DNA of 64,000 bases from Desulfolutivibrio sulfoxidireducens (GTDB lineage Bacteria > Desulfobacterota > Desulfovibrionia > Desulfovibrionales > Desulfovibrionaceae), in the NCBI RefSeq assembly GCF_013376475.1, contig NZ_CP045508.1, forward strand, positions 679,501-743,500. The letters run 5' to 3'. The translations under genes were made by a program, and so were the position numbers. Below are positions 11,749-23,650 of the stretch, piece by piece. The notes under the pieces are model-generated. The model was not told the origin of the DNA and did not search any database. It saw only the letters and a program-made list of their open reading frames with translations. The stretch's first letter is position 1. Every line of letters starts with the position of its first letter.

Positions 11749-13570
11749 GTCCGAAACCCAGCACGCCCCGCGCTCCGGCCTGATCCTTTTGCAGGTCATG
11801 GTGTTCGCGCTTTTTTGCCTGTTCACCCTGCGCTTTTGGTACCTGCAGGTGCACAAAGGGGAGCAGTTCGCCCAAAAGGCCCTGGACAACCAGATGCGCC
11901 AGGTGCTCATCGACTCGGCCCGGGGCCGGGTGCGGGACAGCGCCGGCCGGCCCGTGGCCGTGAGCGAGCCCTCCTTCGCCCTTGGCCTGGTGCGCGAGGA
12001 CTGCGAGAACGTGGAGGCCACCCTGGCCAAGGTGGCCGAGTGGACCGGCTCCGATCCGGCCGTGCTCATGGAGACCTACAAGCGCGGCAAAAAGCGGGTC
12101 AAACCCTTCGAGCCCCTGATCCTGGTCACCGACCTGTCCTACGAGTCCCTGGCCCGCATCGAGGCCAACGACATCTTCTGGCCGGGCCTGGAGATCGTGG
12201 TCCGCCAGAAGCGCCACTATCCCGAGGGGCCGCTTATGGCCCACATCCTGGGCTACGTGGCCGAGGCCAACGAGGAGGAGTTGGAGAAGAACCAGGCCCT
12301 GTCGCTCGGCGACTCCGTGGGCAAGCAGGGTCTGGAGTTGACCCGGGAGGACTGGCTGCGCGGGGCCAAGGGCAAAAAACAGGTGGAGGTGGACGCCCTG
12401 GGCCGCCAGCACAACGAGCAGGTGCTTGTCGAGCCCAAGGCCGGCAACAATATCTCCCTGACTATCGACCTGGACCTGCAGCGCCTGTGCGCCGGGCTCC
12501 TGGCGGGCCAGGCCGGGGCCATCGTGGTGCTTGATCCGGACACCGGCCGGCTTTTGGCCCTGGTCAGCCAACCCGCCTACGACAACAACCTCTTCGTCCT
12601 GGGCGTGCCCCAGGACAAGTGGGCGGAGCTTCGCGACGACCCCATGCACCCCATCCAGAACCGGACCACCCAGGGCCTGTATCCCCCGGGTTCGGTGTTC
12701 AAGCTCCTGGTGGCCGCGGCCGGACTGGCCGAGGGCTTTGTCAATTACAACGACACGGTGGTCTGCACGGGCTCCTACCGGCTGGGCAACCGCGATTTCC
12801 ATTGCTGGAAAAAGGGCGGCCACGGCAGCGTGGACCTGCGCCGGGCATTGGTGCAATCCTGCGACGTCTATTTTTACAAGCTCGGGGAGCGCATGGGCAT
12901 GGACCGCATCAACGCCTACGCCAAGGCCTGCGGGTTCGGCGTGACCACCGGCGTGGATTTGCCCCATGAAAAGGCCGGGCTCATCCCCTCCCGGGAATGG
13001 AAGAAAAAGCGCTTCGGCGAGGCCTGGACCCGGGGCGAGACCTTAAACGCCTCCATAGGCCAGGGCTACGTGCTGGTCTCGCCCCTGCAGGTGGCCAGGT
13101 ACCTGGGAGCCCTGGTCAACGGCGGGAAACTGCTCAAACCCTCTCTCGTTCTGGACGAGGAACCCGAGGTCCAGGGCGTCCTGCCCCTGGCCGACGAGCA
13201 TCGCCGGTTTCTGCTGGAAACCATGGTGGACACGGTTACCGGGGGCACGGCCAGACGGCTCCTGCGCCCCGACGCCAGAATCGGCGGCAAGACCGGAACG
13301 GCCCAGGTGATCAAGCTGATAAACGCCGACCAGCGGCGAAAGGCCGCGGACATGCCCTACAAGTACCGGGACCACGCCTGGCTGGCCTCGTTCGGCGAGA
13401 AAGACGGCAAACGCTACGTGGTGGTGGTCATGGTGGAACACGGCGGCCATGGCGGCGAGGTGGCCGGTCCCATGGCCAAGGCCGTCTACGACCATCTTCT
13501 TGGCCCCCCCCCGGGAAAGCCCGCCGTCCAGGCCGACCCCGTCATCCATCAACTGGAGGCCGGGGACTAG
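11738..13570 (+). CDS. mrdA: Penicillin-binding protein 2 (elongasome transpeptidase)
   Basis: Class B PBP that crosslinks peptidoglycan during lateral growth. One N-terminal membrane anchor (about residues 14-33) is followed by a dimerisation/pedestal domain. The transpeptidase domain has the catalytic serine in PPGSVFKLL (about residue 327), SCD as the second motif in VQSCDVYFYKLGE, and KTG in GGKTGTAQV. Length of 610 residues matches PBP2. It overlaps mreD by 11 bases and is followed 24 bases later by its glycosyltransferase partner rodA. Confidence 0.97.
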   Translation: MRFESETQHAPRSGLILLQVMVFALFCLFTLRFWYLQVHKGEQFAQKALDNQMRQVLIDSARGRVRDSAGRPVAVSEPSFALGLVREDCENVEATLAKVAEWTGSDPAVLMETYKRGKKRVKPFEPLILVTDLSYESLARIEANDIFWPGLEIVVRQKRHYPEGPLMAHILGYVAEANEEELEKNQALSLGDSVGKQGLELTREDWLRGAKGKKQVEVDALGRQHNEQVLVEPKAGNNISLTIDLDLQRLCAGLLAGQAGAIVVLDPDTGRLLALVSQPAYDNNLFVLGVPQDKWAELRDDPMHPIQNRTTQGLYPPGSVFKLLVAAAGLAEGFVNYNDTVVCTGSYRLGNRDFHCWKKGGHGSVDLRRALVQSCDVYFYKLGERMGMDRINAYAKACGFGVTTGVDLPHEKAGLIPSREWKKKRFGEAWTRGETLNASIGQGYVLVSPLQVARYLGALVNGGKLLKPSLVLDEEPEVQGVLPLADEHRRFLLETMVDTVTGGTARRLLRPDARIGGKTGTAQVIKLINADQRRKAADMPYKYRDHAWLASFGEKDGKRYVVVVMVEHGGHGGEVAGPMAKAVYDHLLGPPPGKPAVQADPVIHQLEAGD

Positions 13571-13594
13571 GCCCGGCGTCAGCGCGATACCCCC

Positions 13595-14710
13595 ATGTCC
13601 CCCATCGACCGCAGGTTCGTCGTCAGCGTCAACTGGCCCTTGCTCCTCCTGGCCCTGGCCATTTTCGCCGTGGGCGTGCTCAACCTGTATTCCGCCAGCG
13701 GCTTCCGCATGGGCGAGGAGTTGTCCCTGCAGGCGTATTTCAACCGGCAGGTCATCTGGGGCGGTTGCGGCCTGTTCGCCATGTTCCTGGTGGTCCTGGT
13801 GGACTACAAGCACCTGGCCAGCGTGGCCTGGCCGCTTCTTTTCGCGACCATCCTGCTGTTGATCCTGGTCCTGGTGGCCGGCAAGAGCGTCTCCGGGGCC
13901 AGGCGCTGGCTGGAGTTCGGGGGAGTCACCTTCCAGCCCAGCGAGCTGGCCAAGTTCGCCGTGCTGATCCTTGGGGCCAAGCTTCTGGCCAAGCGCACGG
14001 AAAAGCTCGGCTGGATCGAACTGTTCGCCGTGGTGGGGATCGGCCTGGTCCCGGCCTTTCTGGTCATCGTCGAACCGGACCTGGGCACGGGCCTGAACAT
14101 CCTTTTGCTGCTCGTCGGGCTTGTTCTCTATCGGGGCATCTCCGGGCCGGTGTTCAAGACTTTGCTGATCTCCGTGCCCATCCTTCTGCCCTGCGCCTGG
14201 TTTGCGCTCAAACCCTACCAGAAGCAGCGCATCCTGACCCTGTTCGATCCGGAAAAGGACCCCCTGGGTTCGGGCTATCACATCATCCAGTCGCGCATCG
14301 CCATCGGCTCCGGCCAGATGTGGGGCAAGGGCTTTCTGGAGGGCACCCAGAGCCAGTTGCGCTATCTGCCGGAGAAGCACACGGATTTCGCGCTGGCGGT
14401 TTTCGCCGAGGAATGGGGGTTCGTCGGCTGCATCGCCCTGCTGGTCCTTTTCTGCCTCTTTCTCCTGCAGATTTACGTCACGGCCAGGACCGCCAAGGAC
14501 CGCTTCGGCAGTTATCTCGCGGCCGGGGTCTTTTTCTATTTTTTCTGGCAAATTCTCATCAATATGGGTATGGTCCTTGGAATCATGCCGGTGGTGGGCA
14601 TCCCCCTGCCGTTTATCAGCTACGGGGGAAGCGCCATGATCGTCAACTACTGCCTGGTGGGTATCGTTTTAAACGTCTCCATGCGCCGGTTCGTGTTCAA
14701 GAAGTCCTGA
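13595..14710 (+). CDS. rodA: Peptidoglycan glycosyltransferase RodA
   Basis: SEDS-family polymerase that joins lipid II into glycan strands with PBP2. The 371-residue protein has about ten membrane segments. Conserved SEDS features include LYSASGFRMGEE near the start, SGARRWLEFGGVTFQPSELAK, the catalytic-loop aspartate in VEPDLGTG, and EKHTDFALAVFAEEWGF near the C-terminus, followed by GIPLPFISYGGSAM. It closes the classical shape cluster; a bactofilin follows after 46 bases. Confidence 0.97.
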   Translation: MSPIDRRFVVSVNWPLLLLALAIFAVGVLNLYSASGFRMGEELSLQAYFNRQVIWGGCGLFAMFLVVLVDYKHLASVAWPLLFATILLLILVLVAGKSVSGARRWLEFGGVTFQPSELAKFAVLILGAKLLAKRTEKLGWIELFAVVGIGLVPAFLVIVEPDLGTGLNILLLLVGLVLYRGISGPVFKTLLISVPILLPCAWFALKPYQKQRILTLFDPEKDPLGSGYHIIQSRIAIGSGQMWGKGFLEGTQSQLRYLPEKHTDFALAVFAEEWGFVGCIALLVLFCLFLLQIYVTARTAKDRFGSYLAAGVFFYFFWQILINMGMVLGIMPVVGIPLPFISYGGSAMIVNYCLVGIVLNVSMRRFVFKKS

Positions 14711-14756
14711 GGCGCGCCCTTCCCCGGCGCTTTGGTACGGCTGGAAGCGGGGCGGC

Positions 14757-15146
14757 ATGAGGTTTTTGATGGGCAAAAACGAGATCAACGCCTTTCTCGG
14801 GGCCGGCACGGCCTATCAAGGACGCCTGACGTTTCACGGCATCGTGCGTATCGACGGGACGTTTGACGGGGACATCGTGTCCGACGGGACGCTCATGGTG
14901 GGAAAGGACGCGCACGTTTCCGGACGCCTCAGCGTGGCCCGGCTTTTCTGCGGCGGTCTGGTGGAGGCCGAGGTCCTGGCCGCGCGCAAGGTGGTGCTGC
15001 ACCGGGGCGGGACGTTTCGCGGCAGCATCCGGACCCCGGCCCTGGTTGTCGAGGACGGGGCCAAGGTCGAGGGCCGGGTGCTCATGTCCGGTCCGGACCA
15101 GGAACCCATGGCCATTGACGTCACGCCCGCCGGGCATCCCGCGTGA
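14757..15146 (+). CDS. Bactofilin (DUF583) cytoskeletal protein
   Basis: Small self-polymerising beta-helix protein involved in cell shape or in positioning envelope enzymes. The centre is a run of short beta-helix rungs (GRLTFHGIVRIDGTFDGDIVSDGTLMVG...GRLSVARLFCGGLVEAEVLAARKVVLHRGGTFRGSI) with glycines and hydrophobics spaced as in bactofilins. The tail is disordered. The start may be 14757 or the ATG at 14769 (MGKNEINAF), which has GAGG six bases upstream. Placement right after rodA suggests a shape role. The product is at most 129 residues. Confidence 0.9.
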   Translation: MRFLMGKNEINAFLGAGTAYQGRLTFHGIVRIDGTFDGDIVSDGTLMVGKDAHVSGRLSVARLFCGGLVEAEVLAARKVVLHRGGTFRGSIRTPALVVEDGAKVEGRVLMSGPDQEPMAIDVTPAGHPA

Positions 15147-15213
15147 CCGGCCGCAACGGCCGGGATCCGCCTGCCGGCAGGCCCGGCAGGACCCGCTTTT
15201 TGCCAAAAAAATC

Positions 15214-15242
15214 TTTACAGACAGGTTGAAATCGGCTACAGG
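15214..15242 (+). promoter_or_regulatory. Weak candidate promoter for ATP synthase operon
   Basis: TTTACA (15214-15219), a 17-base spacer and TACAGG (15237-15242) lie 47 bases before the first atp gene. The -10 match is poor. It is listed because the 142-base gap after the bactofilin is the only place for an operon promoter. Confidence 0.25.
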
Positions 15243-15288
15243 CGCTCGTGACTTTGCAAAAAATTTCACAACCTCCCGGAGGGCGTCG

Positions 15289-15714
15289 ATGATTGATCTC
15301 GATTACTCGTTTTTCATTCAATTCATCAATTTTGGCCTGATCCTCATCCTGTTCAACGTGATCCTGGTCGCGCCCATCCGGAAGGTCATGAAACAACGCG
15401 CCGAATTCATGAGCTCCCAGATGGACGGCATCGAGACCTTTGCCGCGACCGCGGACAAAAAACTCTCCGACTACGAGAAGGCCCTGGACGAGGCCCGCAA
15501 GACCGCCACGCAAAGCCGCTTGGCGCTCAAGCAGGAAGGCCTCGACAAGGAGAAGGACATCCTGGCCAGGGTCGGCGAGGAAGTCGCGACGTCGCTCGGC
15601 GCGGCGCGCACCGAGATCGCGGCCCAGACCGGGGTGGCCAAGAGCGCCCTGGAGGCCGGCGTGGACGCCATGGCCAAAAAGGCCGTGGGCAGGATACTGG
15701 GCGGCGTGGCGTAG
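15289..15714 (+). CDS. F-type ATP synthase subunit b'
   Basis: One of two different peripheral-stalk b subunits linking the membrane sector to F1. The 141-residue product starts MIDLDYSFFIQFINFGLILI with a single membrane span (about residues 8-27), then a long charged helix that ends in AMAKKAVGRILGGVA. The start at 15289 has GGAGGG just upstream. It lies 47 bases before the second, longer b gene. A b'/b pair heading the F1 genes with no a or c genes is the arrangement known from Desulfovibrio and other deltaproteobacteria. Confidence 0.93.
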   Translation: MIDLDYSFFIQFINFGLILILFNVILVAPIRKVMKQRAEFMSSQMDGIETFAATADKKLSDYEKALDEARKTATQSRLALKQEGLDKEKDILARVGEEVATSLGAARTEIAAQTGVAKSALEAGVDAMAKKAVGRILGGVA

Positions 15715-15761
15715 GACCGATCCGGTTTTTCGTTGTTTCCTAAGAGAAAGGGAGGGGTGCA

Positions 15762-16337
15762 TTGAAAGGGCTCGTAAAAGTGACCGCCGTGGGAGCGCTC
15801 CTTGTCCTGGCCATGGCCGCCGTCGCGTGGGCGTCGGCCGAGGGGGGCGAGGCGCACGGACTCAACTGGAAGGATTTCGGCTACCGCATCGTCAACTTCA
15901 TCCTTGTGGTGGGCATCATCTGGAAATTCGCCGGAAAGAAGATGGGCGACTTTTTCCGTGGCCGCCGCGTGCAGATCGAAAACCAGCTCTCCGATCTTGA
16001 AACCCGCAAAGTCGAAGCCGAAAAACGCCTGAAGACCATCGAGGCCTCCATCGCCAATCTCGATAGCGAGAAACGGCGGATCATGGAGGAATACCGCAAA
16101 CAGGGCGAGGCCCTGCGCGACTCCATCGTGGCCGCCGCCGAGGACAAGGCCGTGCAGATCAAGGCCCAGGCCGCGGTGACCGCCGAGCAGGAGACCAAGC
16201 TGGCCGTGGAACGTCTTCGCGGCGAGATGGCCGACATGGTTGTCGAGGCCGCCCGGGGGATGCTCGTCGGGAAGCTTTCGGAAAAGGATCAGGACAAGCT
16301 GGTGGATGAATATTTAACAAAGGTGGTGTTCAATTGA
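15762..16337 (+). CDS. atpF: F-type ATP synthase subunit b
   Basis: Peripheral-stalk subunit. A TTG start at 15762 is preceded by GGGAGGGGTGCA. The N-terminus (about residues 1-25) resembles a signal peptide ending AWASAEGG. A second hydrophobic segment (about 37-53, IVNFILVVGIIWKFAG) is the membrane anchor, and the rest is a long charged helix. The cleavable-looking leader is an extra compared with the short E. coli b subunit. The stop overlaps the TTG start of atpH (TTGA). Length is 191 residues. Confidence 0.94.
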   Translation: MKGLVKVTAVGALLVLAMAAVAWASAEGGEAHGLNWKDFGYRIVNFILVVGIIWKFAGKKMGDFFRGRRVQIENQLSDLETRKVEAEKRLKTIEASIANLDSEKRRIMEEYRKQGEALRDSIVAAAEDKAVQIKAQAAVTAEQETKLAVERLRGEMADMVVEAARGMLVGKLSEKDQDKLVDEYLTKVVFN

Positions 16338-16885
16338 CCGGGAACATTGTCGCGCGCAGATACGCCAAGGCCCTGTTCTCTCTGGGGCTTGGGCAGGGCG
16401 GCGATGCCGTTGCCGCCTACGGCAGGGACCTGGATGCTCTGGCAGTGGTCCTGGAGAAGGCGCCGGAGCTTTTGCGGGTGTTCGCCAACCCCATCTTCGT
16501 CGCCTCCGAGAAAATGGCGGTGCTTGGCAACGTGCTGGCCGACCTCTCCGTAAGCCCCATGGTCAAGAACTTTCTGGGGCTTCTGGCTGAAAAGGAGCGC
16601 CTGTCGTTTCTGCCGGACATCGCGGCCTATTATCGGACCCTCCTGGACGAGGCCCAAGGCGTGGTGCGCGGTCGGTTGGTCACCGCCGTCAGTCTCGCCG
16701 AGGCGCGTCAGGACCAGATCAAATCCAAACTCGAGGCCCAGACCGGCAAGAAGCTGGTTTTGGACTTCGCCGTCGATCCGGACATCCTGGGCGGCGTCAT
16801 GCTCAAGGTCGGCGACAAGGTTCTCGACGCGAGCCTTCGCGCCCAACTGCAGATATTGAAAGAACAAATCAAGAGGGGTGATTAG
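16334..16885 (+). CDS. atpH: F-type ATP synthase subunit delta
   Basis: Caps F1 and ties it to the b stalk. The 183-residue product starts [18 protein letters not shown] from a TTG codon overlapping the atpF stop. It contains the conserved [13 protein letters not shown] region, and the C-terminal [26 protein letters not shown] motif that defines the family. Followed after 4 bases by atpA. Confidence 0.96.
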   Translation: MTGNIVARRYAKALFSLGLGQGGDAVAAYGRDLDALAVVLEKAPELLRVFANPIFVASEKMAVLGNVLADLSVSPMVKNFLGLLAEKERLSFLPDIAAYYRTLLDEAQGVVRGRLVTAVSLAEARQDQIKSKLEAQTGKKLVLDFAVDPDILGGVMLKVGDKVLDASLRAQLQILKEQIKRGD

Positions 16886-16889
16886 GGCC

Positions 16890-18398
<1,509 letters not shown>

Positions 18399-18415
18399 TG
18401 CCACAAGGGGGAGCC

Positions 18416-19291
18416 ATGCCTGCGCTGAAAGACGTCAAGACAAAGATCAACGCGGTCAAAAAGACCAAGCAGATCACCAAGGCCATGAACATGGTGGCCT
18501 CGGCGAAACTGCGCAACGCCCAGTCGCGCATCGAGCGCTTCAGGCCCTACGCCGACAAGTTCTACGAGATGCTCGGCGATTTGGCCAAGGGCGCGGACCC
18601 CTCGGTCCATCCGTTGCTTGAGGCCCACGAGGAGATAAAGACGGTCCTTATGGTCGTGATCACTTCCGATCGGGGGCTTTGCGGGGCGTTTAACAACAAC
18701 ATCACCCACATGGCCATGAAGACGGCCAGAAAAAAGGCCGCCGAGGGCAAGGCGGTCAAGTTCCTGTGCGTGGGACGCAAGTGCCGGGACACCCTGCGGC
18801 GGTCCGGATTCGAGATCGTCCAGGCCCACGTCAACGAGATGAACGCGTTCGACTTCTCCCTGGCCACACGGATCGGATCCGAGGTCATCGGCGGGTACGT
18901 CGGCGGAACCTACGACGAAGTGATCATGGCCTTTGGCAAGTTCGTAAGCCTGGCCAGGCAGGAACCGACCCAACTGACCGTTTTGCCCCTGTCGCCCGAG
19001 GAGCATGGTGACGCGGTCCAGGCGGCCGGAGCCGAATACATCTATGAACCCTCGGTGGAAGGGCTTCTCGCGGAGCTTCTGCCCCGATTCATCAACGTGC
19101 AGCTCTATCGCGGGCTGCTGGACACCTCGGCCAGCGAACATGCCGCCCGGATGCGGTCCATGGACAACGCCACCAAGAACTGCGACGACTTGGTGAGTTC
19201 GCTCACCCTGGTCTACAACAAGGCCCGGCAGGCGGCCATCACCAAGGAACTGATGGATATCGTCGGCGGTTCCGAAGCACTCAAAGGATAG
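18416..19291 (+). CDS. atpG: F-type ATP synthase subunit gamma
   Basis: Central rotor shaft of F1. It starts MPALKDVKTKINAVKKTKQI, typical of gamma, and has the N-terminal helix TKAMNMVASAKL, the SDRGLCGAFNNN strand, and a C-terminal helix SEHAARMRSMDNATKN...LTLVYNKARQAAITKELMDIVGG. The ATG at 18416 has AGGGGGAG upstream; an in-frame GTG at 18398 overlaps the atpA stop region and is less likely. The product is 291 residues. Confidence 0.98.
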   Translation: MPALKDVKTKINAVKKTKQITKAMNMVASAKLRNAQSRIERFRPYADKFYEMLGDLAKGADPSVHPLLEAHEEIKTVLMVVITSDRGLCGAFNNNITHMAMKTARKKAAEGKAVKFLCVGRKCRDTLRRSGFEIVQAHVNEMNAFDFSLATRIGSEVIGGYVGGTYDEVIMAFGKFVSLARQEPTQLTVLPLSPEEHGDAVQAAGAEYIYEPSVEGLLAELLPRFINVQLYRGLLDTSASEHAARMRSMDNATKNCDDLVSSLTLVYNKARQAAITKELMDIVGGSEALKG

Positions 19292-19308
19292 GAAGGGGGC
19301 TAATGTAA

Positions 19309-20712
<1,404 letters not shown>

Positions 20713-20717
20713 CCTCC

Positions 20718-21122
20718 ATGGCACAACTGCTCCTGGAAATCGTCACTCCGGACAAGCTGGTCCTGAGCCAGAACGTGGAGTATGTGGGCGCGCCCGGCCT
20801 TTTGGGCGAGTTCGGCATCCTGCCCAACCACATCCCGTTCCTTTCGGCCCTGGGCATCGGCAGCCTGATGTACAAGATGAGCGGCAAGAGCCACTACGTC
20901 TTTGTCTCGGGCGGGTTCGCCGAGGTGTCGAGCAACAAGGTCACGGTCTTGGCCGAGGTTGCCGAAAAGCCGGAGGACATCGACGTGGAGCGCGCCCGCA
21001 AGGCCCAGGAACGGGCCAAGGCGCGCCTGGACAAGGCCCAGGAAAATGTTGACTTCGCCAGGGCTCAGGCCGCGCTGCAGCGTTCCCTCATGCGCATGCG
21101 GGTGCGCGAGGCGGCCGCCTAG
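20718..21122 (+). CDS. atpC: F-type ATP synthase subunit epsilon
   Basis: Rotor subunit that can inhibit ATP hydrolysis. The N-terminal beta sandwich contains [20 protein letters not shown] and [24 protein letters not shown]. The C-terminal helical hairpin is [38 protein letters not shown]. The product has 134 residues. It is last in the operon, six bases after atpD, and is followed by a strong terminator. A diverged second copy lies at 21342. Confidence 0.97.
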   Translation: MAQLLLEIVTPDKLVLSQNVEYVGAPGLLGEFGILPNHIPFLSALGIGSLMYKMSGKSHYVFVSGGFAEVSSNKVTVLAEVAEKPEDIDVERARKAQERAKARLDKAQENVDFARAQAALQRSLMRMRVREAAA

Positions 21123-21175
21123 GGGCTCTCGGCGAATCCTGTCGTTCGGGCGGGGTCATAGCCACGCACAACCAC

Positions 21176-21205
21176 GCGGGCCGCTTCGGCGGCCCGCTTT
21201 TTTTT
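21176..21205 (+). terminator. Rho-independent terminator of atp operon
   Basis: Arms GCGGGCCGC (21176-21184) and GCGGCCCGC (21189-21197) form a perfect 9-bp stem closed by a TTCG tetraloop and followed by eight T residues (21198-21205). It lies 53 bases after the atpC stop. Confidence 0.95.
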
Positions 21206-21341
21206 GCCGGCAAACCCCCGGGGCCATGCTTTCGGATCGGGGAAAATGATGCTAGTTCTCCACACAGGGTGACAAACCAAACAGCGGCGGACCGGGACCC
21301 CTTACGATTTCGGATCAGGCGGTCGGCCCCCGGGAGGACGC

Positions 21342-21773
21342 ATGGCCAAACAACTGCGCTTGGAAGTGGTGACGCCCGAACGGCTGGTCTTGGCCAAGTC
21401 CGTGGACTACGTCGGCGCGCCGGGTCTTTTGGGTGAATTCGGCATCCTGCCCGGACACGTGCCTTTTTTGTCGGCTCTTGGCATCGGCAGCCTGCTCTAC
21501 AAACTGGGCGGGAAGAATTACTATGTGTTTCTCTCCGGAGGGTTCGCCGAAATCTCCGGGGACAAGGTCATGGTCCTGGCCGAGGTGGCCGAACTGCCCG
21601 AGGAGATCGACCTGGACCGGGCCAAACGCTCCAGGGAGCGGGCCGAGCGGCGTCTGGAGGCCGAGCGCCGGGAGCGCATCGACTACGTCCGGGCCAAGGC
21701 CGCCCTGCAGCGTTCCATCATGCGCATGAAATGTCGCGAGGAATCGAGGCTGGCGGGTACCGGGGCCATGTAG
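21342..21773 (+). CDS. Second ATP synthase epsilon-like subunit (atpC paralogue)
   Basis: The 143-residue product starts [18 protein letters not shown] and aligns with AtpC from end to end. It shares [41 protein letters not shown] and a C-terminal helix ending [15 protein letters not shown], with a nine-residue extra tail. It sits beyond the atp operon terminator, 219 bases after atpC, so it would need its own promoter. It most likely arose by tandem duplication. It could be an alternative inhibitory rotor subunit or a decaying copy; the frame is intact and conserved positions are kept. Followed by glmU. Confidence 0.9.
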   Translation: MAKQLRLEVVTPERLVLAKSVDYVGAPGLLGEFGILPGHVPFLSALGIGSLLYKLGGKNYYVFLSGGFAEISGDKVMVLAEVAELPEEIDLDRAKRSRERAERRLEAERRERIDYVRAKAALQRSIMRMKCREESRLAGTGAM

Positions 21774-21992
21774 GGCCGCGCGGGGCGGCCGGCCGCGCCG
21801 GGACCGCGACGCCGTGATCCGAACGGGCGTCACCCGGGCCGTGGCCGTAATCTGGCGGCCTTGTGCGGGCGTTGCTATGCCCCCTGGCCGATGTGCTCCA
21901 CACGGCCCTGGCGGCCTTGTGCGGGCGGGCTCACCCCGGGCGCCTTTGTCTTTCGGCCTGTGCCGCGCCCGGTGAAACGCAAGGAGAGACGC

Positions 21993-23357
21993 ATGTTCGA
22001 CGGAGTCGGGGCGCTGGTTCTGGCCGCCGGAAAAGGGACCAGGATGCATTCCGAGGCCCCCAAGGTCCTGCGGACCATCCTCGGGGAGCCCATGCTGGCC
22101 TATGTCTTTGACGCCCTGCGGCCCCTTTGCCCGGACCGGGCGCATGCCGTGGTGGGGCATGGCGCATCCGCCGTGCGCCGGGCCTTTCCGGATATGGCGG
22201 AAGGCTTCGTGGAACAGACCGAGCAGCTCGGCACGGGCCACGCCCTGCAAGTGGCCTGGCCGGCCCTGGTCAGCCGCGGTTACGAACACGTGCTGGTGGT
22301 CAACGGCGATGTGCCCCTGGTGACCGCGGATATCCTGGCCGGATTTTTGTCCGAGGCCCTGGCCGTTCAGGCCGACGTGGCCTTCGCCTCCATCGAGCTT
22401 GACGACCCCGGGGCCTATGGCCGCGTGGTGCGGGCCCCGTCCGGGGTGTGCATCGTCGAGGCCAAGGATTACGACACCATGCGCCACGGCCCGGCCACCG
22501 GCGAGATCAACGCCGGAATCTACCTCCTGCGCCTGGCCACGGTCGGACCGCTCCTGCCGCTTTTGCGAAACGACAACCGCGGCCGGGAATTCTACATCAC
22601 CGATCTGGTGGGGCTGGCGGGAAAGGCCGGACTTCGGACCCGGGCCGTGAACCGGGGCCGGGACGGAGCCCTTTTGGGGGTCAACTCGCCGCGCGAACTG
22701 GTGGCGGCCGAGGAGAACCTGCGCCGGGGCATCGTGGACGGCCTCTTCGACCAGGGGGTGCTGGTGCGCTGCCCGGATCAGGCCCGGATCGGCCCCAGGG
22801 TCGCGGTGGCCGCCGGGGCGGTTGTGGCCGGGCCGTGCGAAATCTACGGGGACACCTCCATCGGGACCGGCGCGCGGGTGGCCTCCCAGGTCTGGATACG
22901 CGACTGCGGGCTCGACGAGAACTGCGAGATCCTGCCTTTTTGCCATTTGGAGGGCGCCCGGGTTGGCCCGGGATGCAAGGTCGGTCCCTTCGCCAGGCTG
23001 CGGCCCGGGGCGGTCCTGGAACAGGAGGCCCGGGTGGGCAATTTCGTGGAGGTCAAAAAGTCCGTGCTGCGTCGCGGGGTCAAGGCCGGGCATTTGAGCT
23101 ATCTGGGCGACGCCGACGTGGGGGCCGGGGCCAACATCGGGGCCGGCACCATTACCTGCAACTACGACGGGAAGAACAAGCACGCCACCATCATCGGCGA
23201 GGAGGCCTTTATCGGCAGCAATACCGCCCTGGTGGCCCCGGTCACCATCGGGCGCAAGGCCCTTGTCGGCGCGGGATCGGTCATCACCCATGACGTGCCC
23301 GAGGGCATGATGGCCGTTGGCCGGGGGCGGCAGACGAATCTGAGGCGAAAGCCGTGA
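21993..23357 (+). CDS. glmU: Bifunctional GlmU uridylyltransferase/acetyltransferase
   Basis: Makes UDP-N-acetylglucosamine from glucosamine-1-phosphate for peptidoglycan and lipopolysaccharide. The N-terminal half has the nucleotidyltransferase motif LVLAAGKGTRMHSEAPKVL and NGDVPLV. The C-terminal half is a left-handed beta helix of hexapeptide repeats with VEVKKSVLRRGVKAGHLSYLGDADVGAGANIGAGT and NYDGKNKH. The ATG at 21993 is preceded by AAGGAGAGACGC. Length is 454 residues, normal. The C-terminal tail (GRGRQTNLRRKP) is typical. Confidence 0.97.
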   Translation: MFDGVGALVLAAGKGTRMHSEAPKVLRTILGEPMLAYVFDALRPLCPDRAHAVVGHGASAVRRAFPDMAEGFVEQTEQLGTGHALQVAWPALVSRGYEHVLVVNGDVPLVTADILAGFLSEALAVQADVAFASIELDDPGAYGRVVRAPSGVCIVEAKDYDTMRHGPATGEINAGIYLLRLATVGPLLPLLRNDNRGREFYITDLVGLAGKAGLRTRAVNRGRDGALLGVNSPRELVAAEENLRRGIVDGLFDQGVLVRCPDQARIGPRVAVAAGAVVAGPCEIYGDTSIGTGARVASQVWIRDCGLDENCEILPFCHLEGARVGPGCKVGPFARLRPGAVLEQEARVGNFVEVKKSVLRRGVKAGHLSYLGDADVGAGANIGAGTITCNYDGKNKHATIIGEEAFIGSNTALVAPVTIGRKALVGAGSVITHDVPEGMMAVGRGRQTNLRRKP

Positions 23358-23399
23358 TCGTCTTGATTTCCCCAGGGAAAGAGGCTACGAAGGAACCAT

Positions 23400-23576
23400 A
23401 TGGACATTTTCCAAGCCCTGGAAGACCGCGTTGACCGCCTTTTGACCAAGGTCAAGACCCTGGAGGCGGAGAACGGTTCGCTCAAAGCCGAACTCGACAA
23501 GGAGCGTACGAACCGGGACGCGATCACGGCCAGGGTGGATTCGCTGTTGAAGCGGATTCAGGAGGAAATCGCCTGA
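23400..23576 (+). CDS. Small coiled-coil protein, ZapB-like
   Basis: A 58-residue product starting MDIFQALEDRVDRLLTKV and predicted to be one continuous coiled coil, with leucines and isoleucines at heptad spacing (LEDRVDRLL, VKTLEAENGSLKAEL, ARVDSLLKRIQEEIA). Length and composition match ZapB-type division factors, which bind ZapA at the Z ring. It lies 42 bases after glmU with an AAGGAACC ribosome site and 74 bases before zapA. The zapB-like/zapA pairing in one operon supports the call, though short coiled coils cannot be assigned by sequence alone. Confidence 0.8.
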   Translation: MDIFQALEDRVDRLLTKVKTLEAENGSLKAELDKERTNRDAITARVDSLLKRIQEEIA

Positions 23577-23650
23577 GGCCCGCCGGGGCGCTTCCGGCCG
23601 CTTCCGAAATCGGGAAGGCCGCATGAAAAGTCCGGCGGGAAAACGTTGAA

